A stretch of 9,355 nucleotides of DNA from Elusimicrobiota bacterium (GTDB lineage Bacteria; Omnitrophota; Gorgyraeia; Zapsychrales; Fredricksoniimonadaceae): NCBI GenBank assembly GCA_012514595.1, contig JAAYZZ010000003.1, positions 1 to 9,355 of the forward strand, given 5' to 3'. This document shows, in pieces, positions 5,592-9,355 of this stretch. The notes under the pieces are model-generated. The model was not told where the DNA came from. It ran no database searches and saw only the letters and a program-made list of their open reading frames with translations. Made by a program: the position numbers and the translations under genes. Within the stretch, counting starts at the first letter, position 1. The number at the start of each line of letters is the position of its first letter.

Positions 5592-6558
5592 AAAAGACAC
5601 GGCAGCCGTTATCTTCTTTATTCTGATCATTGTCTCGGGTGGGGTTCTGTCGGGTTGTTCCCGGAAGACGCAAGGGGAAGGCCAGACCGTGATCGCGCCC
5701 TCGACAGGCTGGATCGCGGACTATATTACAGCGACCGCGACGGTCAAACCGCAGAACCGGCTGGAGATCAATCCTCCGATCTCCGGGAGGATCGAGAAGG
5801 TTCTCGTCGAGGAGGGTGAGAGGGTCAACGCCGGAGAGACCCTGGTCCTGATGAGCTCCTCTGATCGTGCCGCCCTTCTGGATGCCGCCCGTTTGGATGG
5901 AGAGGCGACGCTCAAGAAGTGGGAGGAAGTCTATAAAATGACGCCCCTCATCGCCCCTATTGAGGGAGAGGTCATCGTTCAGACGATCAAGCCGGGGAAG
6001 AATGTCACGACGTCCGATGTGGTCCTGGTCCTGTCCGACCGGCTGATCGTCAAGGCCCAGGTGGATGAGACGGATATCGGGAAGGTCCAGTTGGGGCAAA
6101 AGGTCCGGATCAGTCTTGATGCCTATCCGCAGATCCAGGTTTCCGGATCCGTGGACCATATTTATTATGAATCAACCGTTGTCAATAATGTTACGACGTA
6201 CGATGTGGATATCGTTCCCGACGAGATCCCGGATGTGTTCCGTTCGGGGATGAGCGCGACTGTGAGCATTGTTCGGGAGTCCGTCGAGAAAGCCCTCCTT
6301 TTGCCGCGCGATGCGGTCAGACAGGAGAACGGACAGAGTTCTGTTCTTGTGGAGACAGACGGGAAGCCGGAGCGGCGCGGTGTCGTGACCGGGCTTTCGG
6401 ATGAAAAGAATGTTCAGATCACGGAGGGGTTAACCACGGACGACAGGGTTGTGATCGTTCCCGACAAGGTCAGTTCTACGGCGACGAGAGGGACGAAGAA
6501 TCCTTTTATGCCGAGCTCTCCCTGGGGATCCCGCCGGTCTGGAGCGGGGAGGCCTTGA
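5584..6558 (+). CDS. Lipoprotein periplasmic adaptor of a MacA/HlyD-type efflux system
   Basis: 324 residues. The N-terminus is a lipoprotein signal peptide with lipobox LSGC and acceptor Cys25, so the protein is probably anchored in a membrane by lipid. The membrane-fusion layout is clear. The first lipoyl half is at about 58-91 (INPPISGRIEKVLVEEGERV), the second at about 120-150 (PLIAPIEGEVIVQTIKPG), then a beta-barrel domain (about 151-235, starting RLIVKAQVDETDIGKV) and a membrane-proximal domain (about 236-295). The alpha-hairpin between the lipoyl halves is only about 28 residues (92-119), against roughly 70 or more in E. coli MacA. This is notable because the hairpin contacts TolC. The C-terminus is Ser/Gly/Arg-rich and looks disordered. 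Upstream overlap is 8 bases; its stop TGA shares one base with the MacB ATG. The adaptor is expected to bridge the MacB-like transporter and the TolC-like channel. Confidence 0.9.
   Translation: MIKKDTAAVIFFILIIVSGGVLSGCSRKTQGEGQTVIAPSTGWIADYITATATVKPQNRLEINPPISGRIEKVLVEEGERVNAGETLVLMSSSDRAALLDAARLDGEATLKKWEEVYKMTPLIAPIEGEVIVQTIKPGKNVTTSDVVLVLSDRLIVKAQVDETDIGKVQLGQKVRISLDAYPQIQVSGSVDHIYYESTVVNNVTTYDVDIVPDEIPDVFRSGMSATVSIVRESVEKALLLPRDAVRQENGQSSVLVETDGKPERRGVVTGLSDEKNVQITEGLTTDDRVVIVPDKVSSTATRGTKNPFMPSSPWGSRRSGAGRP
6546..6552 (+). promoter_or_regulatory. Ribosome binding site deciding the MacB start
   Basis: GGGGAGG lies 5 bases before ATG 6558 and only 2 before the in-frame TTG at 6555. The ATG is therefore the better start. 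Confidence 0.65.
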
Positions 6559-8513
6559 TGATCGAGCTTAAAAATGTCAGCAAGACCTATCGGATGGGCA
6601 CGGTCGATGTGAAGGCCATGCAGGATGTGTCTCTTCGGATCGGGCCGGGGGAGTTCGTGGCGATCATGGGGCCGTCGGGGTCCGGGAAGTCCACGATGCT
6701 TCACATCCTGGGGTTCCTGGACCGCCCGGATTCCGGGCAGTATCTTCTCGACGGAAAGGACATCAGCCGCCTGAACGATGACCAGCTGGCGACATTGCGG
6801 AATCAGATCGCGGGGTTTGTTTTTCAGCAATTCCATCTTTTGCCGCGGATCTCAGCCGCCGACAATGTGGCTCTTCCTCTCACCTACGCCGGGAGACAGC
6901 AGTTGAGAGCGAGGGCCCTGGACAGGATCCGGGATGTGGGGCTGGCAGGACGGGCCCATCATCAGCCGAACGAACTGTCGGGAGGAGAGCGCCAGAGGAT
7001 CGCGATCGCGCGGTCCCTTGTGAACGATCCCTTGATCCTTTTCGCGGACGAGCCGACGGGAAATCTGGACACAAAAAGTGAGGGGGAGATCCTGCAGATC
7101 CTGAAGGAGCTCAATGCCCGGGGAAAGACCATCATCCTTGTGACCCATGAGAGGGAGATCGCGGAGCATGCCAAGCGGATCGTCCTGATGCGGGACGGCC
7201 GGATCGTGCGGGACGAGATACAGCAGGAAACGGACGGGGCTTCCGTTGATCTCTCTTCTCTTCAAGAGACCGTTTCGGGGGGAGGCTCTTCGTTCGGCCG
7301 GGCGGAGATCGTTGATCATTTGCGTCAGTCGTGGCATGCGATCGTCTCGAACCGGATGCGATCCCTTTTGTCGGTGCTGGGCATCCTGATCGGGGTGGCC
7401 GCGGTCATTGCCATGCTGGCGATCGGGCAGGGAGCCCAGGAGTCTATTCAGCAAAGGCTTTCTTCTCTGGGGACCAATCGTTTGACGATCCGGTCAGGGG
7501 CTCCCAGGAGCGGAGGTGTGCGGCTTGAGGCGGGATCTTCGACAAGATTTACGTTCCAGGATGTCGAGGAGATCAATCGGCTGTCGGGCGTTCAATACGT
7601 CTCTCCGCTCGTGCGAGGGCGTGTTCAGCTTGTCGCGGGGGGGGAGAACTGGAATTCGGAGGTCCAAGGAGCGGGGCAGGAATATGCTGTGATGCGTAAC
7701 GCGGCCCCAAAGACAGGCCGGTTTTTCACGTCCGCCGAGCTGCAGGAACGGGCCCGCGTGGCTGTTGTGGGGATGACGGTGGTGCGCGAGCTGTTCTCCG
7801 GTCAGAATCCCGTCGGAAGAACGATCCGTATCAACAAAAGTCTTTTCGAGGTTATCGGCGTCCTTCCGGAAAAGGGGGCAAGCGGTCCTCGGGATGAGGA
7901 CGATGTTGTCGTGATCCCTGTGACGACCGCAATGTACCGACTCTTGGGCAAGCGGTACATCGATTCGATCGAGGTGGAGGTGGCCAGCCAGGATCTGATG
8001 GACCAGGTCCAGGAAGATGTCAGGGCCCTGATCATCCGTCGGCATCGTTTGACGGGTGATGGTGAGGATACTTTTGATATCCGCAACATGGCGGATATTC
8101 AGTCGGCCTTGACGAGCACAACAAAGACCATGACGCTTCTTCTGGGGGCTGTGGCCGCGATCTCGCTCCTTGTCGGCGGGATCGGGATCATGAACATCAT
8201 GCTTGTTTCCGTGACAGAGAGAACGCGCGAGATCGGCCTTCGCAAGGCGATCGGGGCCCGGAAGTCGGATATCATCATGCAGTTTCTCATCGAGTCTGTC
8301 TTTATGACGATCATCGGAGGCGTGATGGGGATCGTGATCGGGGTGGGTGCTGCGGAGCTTTTGACGGTTTTTGCCGGATGGGCCACGAGGATCTCTTTCT
8401 CGTCGATTATTTTGGCTACGGCGTTTTCTATTTTTGTCGGGATCGTCTTCGGTATCAAGCCGGCCATACAGGCGGCGGGGCTCAATCCGATCGAGGCCCT
8501 TCGTTATGAATAG
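6558..8513 (+). CDS. macB: MacB-type ABC transporter (fused ATPase and permease)
   Basis: 651 residues from ATG 6558. An in-frame TTG at 6555 is possible but is too close to the ribosome site. The nucleotide-binding domain comes first (about 1-225): Walker A GPSGSGKST at 38-46, Q-loop Gln90, signature LSGGE at 140-144, Walker B ILFADE at 160-165 and switch His197 in VTHE. A polar linker (about 222-250) leads to TM1 (about 270-290). A large periplasmic MacB core domain (about 292-525) follows, then three more membrane segments (about 525-550, 577-600 and 613-636) with the FtsX signature ERTREIGLRKAIGAR. This is the full type VII (MacB) architecture, which works as a dimer by mechanotransmission and moves substrates from the periplasm through TolC. 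Known family substrates include macrolides, peptides, siderophores and lipoproteins; none can be picked here. Last gene of the operon, with no clear terminator after it. Confidence 0.95.
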   Translation: MIELKNVSKTYRMGTVDVKAMQDVSLRIGPGEFVAIMGPSGSGKSTMLHILGFLDRPDSGQYLLDGKDISRLNDDQLATLRNQIAGFVFQQFHLLPRISAADNVALPLTYAGRQQLRARALDRIRDVGLAGRAHHQPNELSGGERQRIAIARSLVNDPLILFADEPTGNLDTKSEGEILQILKELNARGKTIILVTHEREIAEHAKRIVLMRDGRIVRDEIQQETDGASVDLSSLQETVSGGGSSFGRAEIVDHLRQSWHAIVSNRMRSLLSVLGILIGVAAVIAMLAIGQGAQESIQQRLSSLGTNRLTIRSGAPRSGGVRLEAGSSTRFTFQDVEEINRLSGVQYVSPLVRGRVQLVAGGENWNSEVQGAGQEYAVMRNAAPKTGRFFTSAELQERARVAVVGMTVVRELFSGQNPVGRTIRINKSLFEVIGVLPEKGASGPRDEDDVVVIPVTTAMYRLLGKRYIDSIEVEVASQDLMDQVQEDVRALIIRRHRLTGDGEDTFDIRNMADIQSALTSTTKTMTLLLGAVAAISLLVGGIGIMNIMLVSVTERTREIGLRKAIGARKSDIIMQFLIESVFMTIIGGVMGIVIGVGAAELLTVFAGWATRISFSSIILATAFSIFVGIVFGIKPAIQAAGLNPIEALRYE

Positions 8514-8561
8514 GGGAGACGGGAGGGGGCGCCACGGGGAATGTTCCGCCGGGAGGAAATT

Positions 8562-8590
8562 TTTACATCCTTTCGTCCTTGTGGTATGAT
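8562..8590 (+). promoter_or_regulatory. Sigma70-type promoter for the tRNA-binding protein gene
   Basis: TTTACA (8562-8567) and TATGAT (8585-8590) are separated by 17 bases, each one base off consensus. The start would be near 8597, about 23 bases before the ATG at 8620. This marks a new transcription unit after the efflux operon. Confidence 0.8.
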
Positions 8591-8619
8591 TTCTCAACAT
8601 TCAATCAGGAGAGCCTAAT

Positions 8620-9000
8620 ATGTCAGAGAGAGAGCCGATATCCCAGCCCGTTCCCGAGACACCCAAACCCGTCGATCCTCGTGTCAGCATCGATGAGTTC
8701 AAGAAGTTCCGCATCGTGACCGCCGAGATCAAGGAGGTCGCGGCCCACCCCAATGCCGACAAGCTCTATGTTCTCCAGGTCGACACAGGTTCGGATGTCC
8801 GTCAGATCGTCGCCGGGATCAAGCGGTCCTATGCGCCCGAGCAGCTGGTCGGAAAAAAGATCGCGCTGATCGCCAATCTCGAGCCGGCCGTGATCCGAGG
8901 GGTCGAGTCGAACGGAATGCTGTTGGCCGCATCCGACGAGAATGGCCCAGCCATCCTGACCCCGGAGCGCGATGTCCCTCCGGGAAGCCCTGTGAAGTGA
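8620..9000 (+). CDS. Stand-alone tRNA-binding domain protein (MetRS C-terminal-like)
   Basis: 126 residues. After a Pro-rich N-terminal tail (1-22) comes an OB-fold tRNA-binding domain. It begins VSIDEFKKFRIVTAEIKEV, continues with HPNADKLYVLQVDTG and RQIVAGIKRSYAPEQLVGKK, and ends with IANLEPAVIRGVESNGMLLAA. These blocks match the C-terminal dimerisation and tRNA-binding domain of bacterial methionyl-tRNA synthetase, also found in Arc1p, EMAP II and the CsaA family. Here it is a separate protein with no synthetase core in the window. It could be the beta partner of a short MetRS encoded elsewhere, or a free tRNA-binding protein. The ribosome site AGGAGAG (8607-8613) lies 6 bases before the ATG, and a good promoter stands upstream. 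The next gene starts within or just after its end. Confidence 0.88.
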   Translation: MSEREPISQPVPETPKPVDPRVSIDEFKKFRIVTAEIKEVAAHPNADKLYVLQVDTGSDVRQIVAGIKRSYAPEQLVGKKIALIANLEPAVIRGVESNGMLLAASDENGPAILTPERDVPPGSPVK

Positions 9001-9013
9001 CCGTTCTTGGATC

Positions 9014-9017
9014 GGAG
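9014..9017 (+). promoter_or_regulatory. Ribosome binding site favouring the 9024 start
   Basis: GGAG lies 6 bases before ATG 9024. The competing in-frame GTG at 8997, which overlaps the preceding stop as GTGA, has no comparable site. Confidence 0.5.
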
Positions 9018-9023
9018 CAGGGG

Positions 9024-9355
9024 ATGTGGGAAGAGCTTCCATCCGTCGTGACCTCGTCCGAATGTCTTCAGTGCCGCGGGTGCTGTCTGTTTGATTCTAC
9101 GGATAGCGTTTGGCGGCCCCGGTGTCTCTCGTTCGAAAGAACGACCCTCCACAGGAGCTTGCCCTCTCCAGGCCTTTTTCAAGGGCAGTTTGTTTCTGCC
9201 GTTCCCTATGACGCAGGTGTGTGCTGTGGTCTCTTAGATACCGACGGGCATAAATGCCGGACTTATGACCAGAGGCCACTGGAGTGCCGGCTGTATCCCT
9301 TTTTGTTGTCTTTTCAGAAAGGGGTCCTTTGGGTTTGTGCCCATGAGGCGTGTCC
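9024..9355 (+). CDS. CxxCxxCC-type (YkgJ family) metal-binding protein, N-terminal part
   Basis: 110 complete codons run off the right edge without a stop. Near the N-terminus is the cluster ECLQCRGCC (Cys14, 17, 20, 21), the CxxCxxCC signature of the YkgJ-type zinc- or iron-chelating family. Further cysteines follow in AGVCCGLLDTDGHKC. The family hallmark RTYDQRPLECRLYPF comes next, resembling the usual C-x-x-Y-x-x-R-P-x-x-C-R-x-Y-P-F arrangement, then a WVCAHEAC segment. At least eleven cysteines are present in 110 residues. Members are thought to bind a metal or Fe-S centre, but their cellular role is poorly defined. The start at 9024 is chosen from GGAG at 9014-9017; GTG 8997, overlapping the previous stop by four bases, is a real alternative. 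It is probably co-transcribed with the preceding tRNA-binding protein gene. Confidence 0.85.
   Translation, partial: MWEELPSVVTSSECLQCRGCCLFDSTDSVWRPRCLSFERTTLHRSLPSPGLFQGQFVSAVPYDAGVCCGLLDTDGHKCRTYDQRPLECRLYPFLLSFQKGVLWVCAHEAC

Noticed and set aside
6555..6557. TTG start for the MacB gene
   Set aside because: It is only two bases from the ribosome site GGGGAGG; the next codon, ATG 6558, has correct spacing.
8521..8566. Possible terminator after the MacB gene
   Set aside because: Only a weak stem with two G-T pairs (around CGGGGAATGTTCCG) can be drawn, and the short T run after it belongs to the -35 region of the next promoter.
7494..8600. Long open frame on the minus strand (368 codons) opposite the MacB permease half
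   Set aside because: It mirrors a conserved membrane domain and reads across the promoter region downstream. The composition is typical of an antisense shadow.

Overview
The window reads as a GC-rich chromosomal segment of a Gram-negative bacterium. Outer-membrane, periplasmic and lipoprotein export components show the envelope type. The V-type ATPase in D-I-K order recalls the chlamydial arrangement and suggests an uncultured PVC-superphylum-type lineage such as Omnitrophota. That placement is an inference from gene content only. All genes lie on the + strand, and I see no mobile element, CRISPR array or clear sign of recent transfer.

Region 1 (1-2359) is the 3' end of a V/A-type ATPase operon. 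It holds the last codons of stalk subunit D, then membrane stator subunit I with the essential arginine, then the duplicated c-type rotor subunit K. The rotor residues match the Na+-site pattern known from Enterococcus hirae NtpK. Between D and I lies an unusual pair of short tandem repeats, a heptamer x4 followed by an octamer x3.

Region 2 (2377-2640) holds two tRNA genes. tRNA-Val(UAC) begins 17 bases after subunit K with no promoter I can see. tRNA-Asp(GUC) has its own good sigma70-type promoter and is followed by a strong intrinsic terminator that separates this block from the next operon.

Region 3 (2659-8513) is a tight six-gene operon: an ECF sigma factor, a zinc-finger (ZAS-type) membrane anti-sigma factor, a small exported LTXXQ (Spy/CpxP-like) protein, a TolC-type outer-membrane channel, a lipoprotein periplasmic adaptor with a very short alpha-hairpin, and a MacB-type ABC transporter. 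Most junctions overlap (11, 4, 8 and 1 bases); one has a 24-base gap. A 14-bp perfect palindrome and a possible ECF-type promoter precede the sigma gene. The simplest reading is a self-regulated envelope-stress or toxic-compound response. The periplasmic protein and anti-sigma factor would sense the signal and release the sigma factor, which would drive synthesis of a MacAB-TolC-like exporter. The logic resembles the CnrYXH metal-response module, but here it is attached to an ABC exporter rather than an RND pump.

Region 4 (8562-9355) holds a stand-alone tRNA-binding (MetRS C-terminal-like) protein with its own clear promoter, then the start of a CxxCxxCC (YkgJ-type) cysteine-cluster protein that runs off the window.
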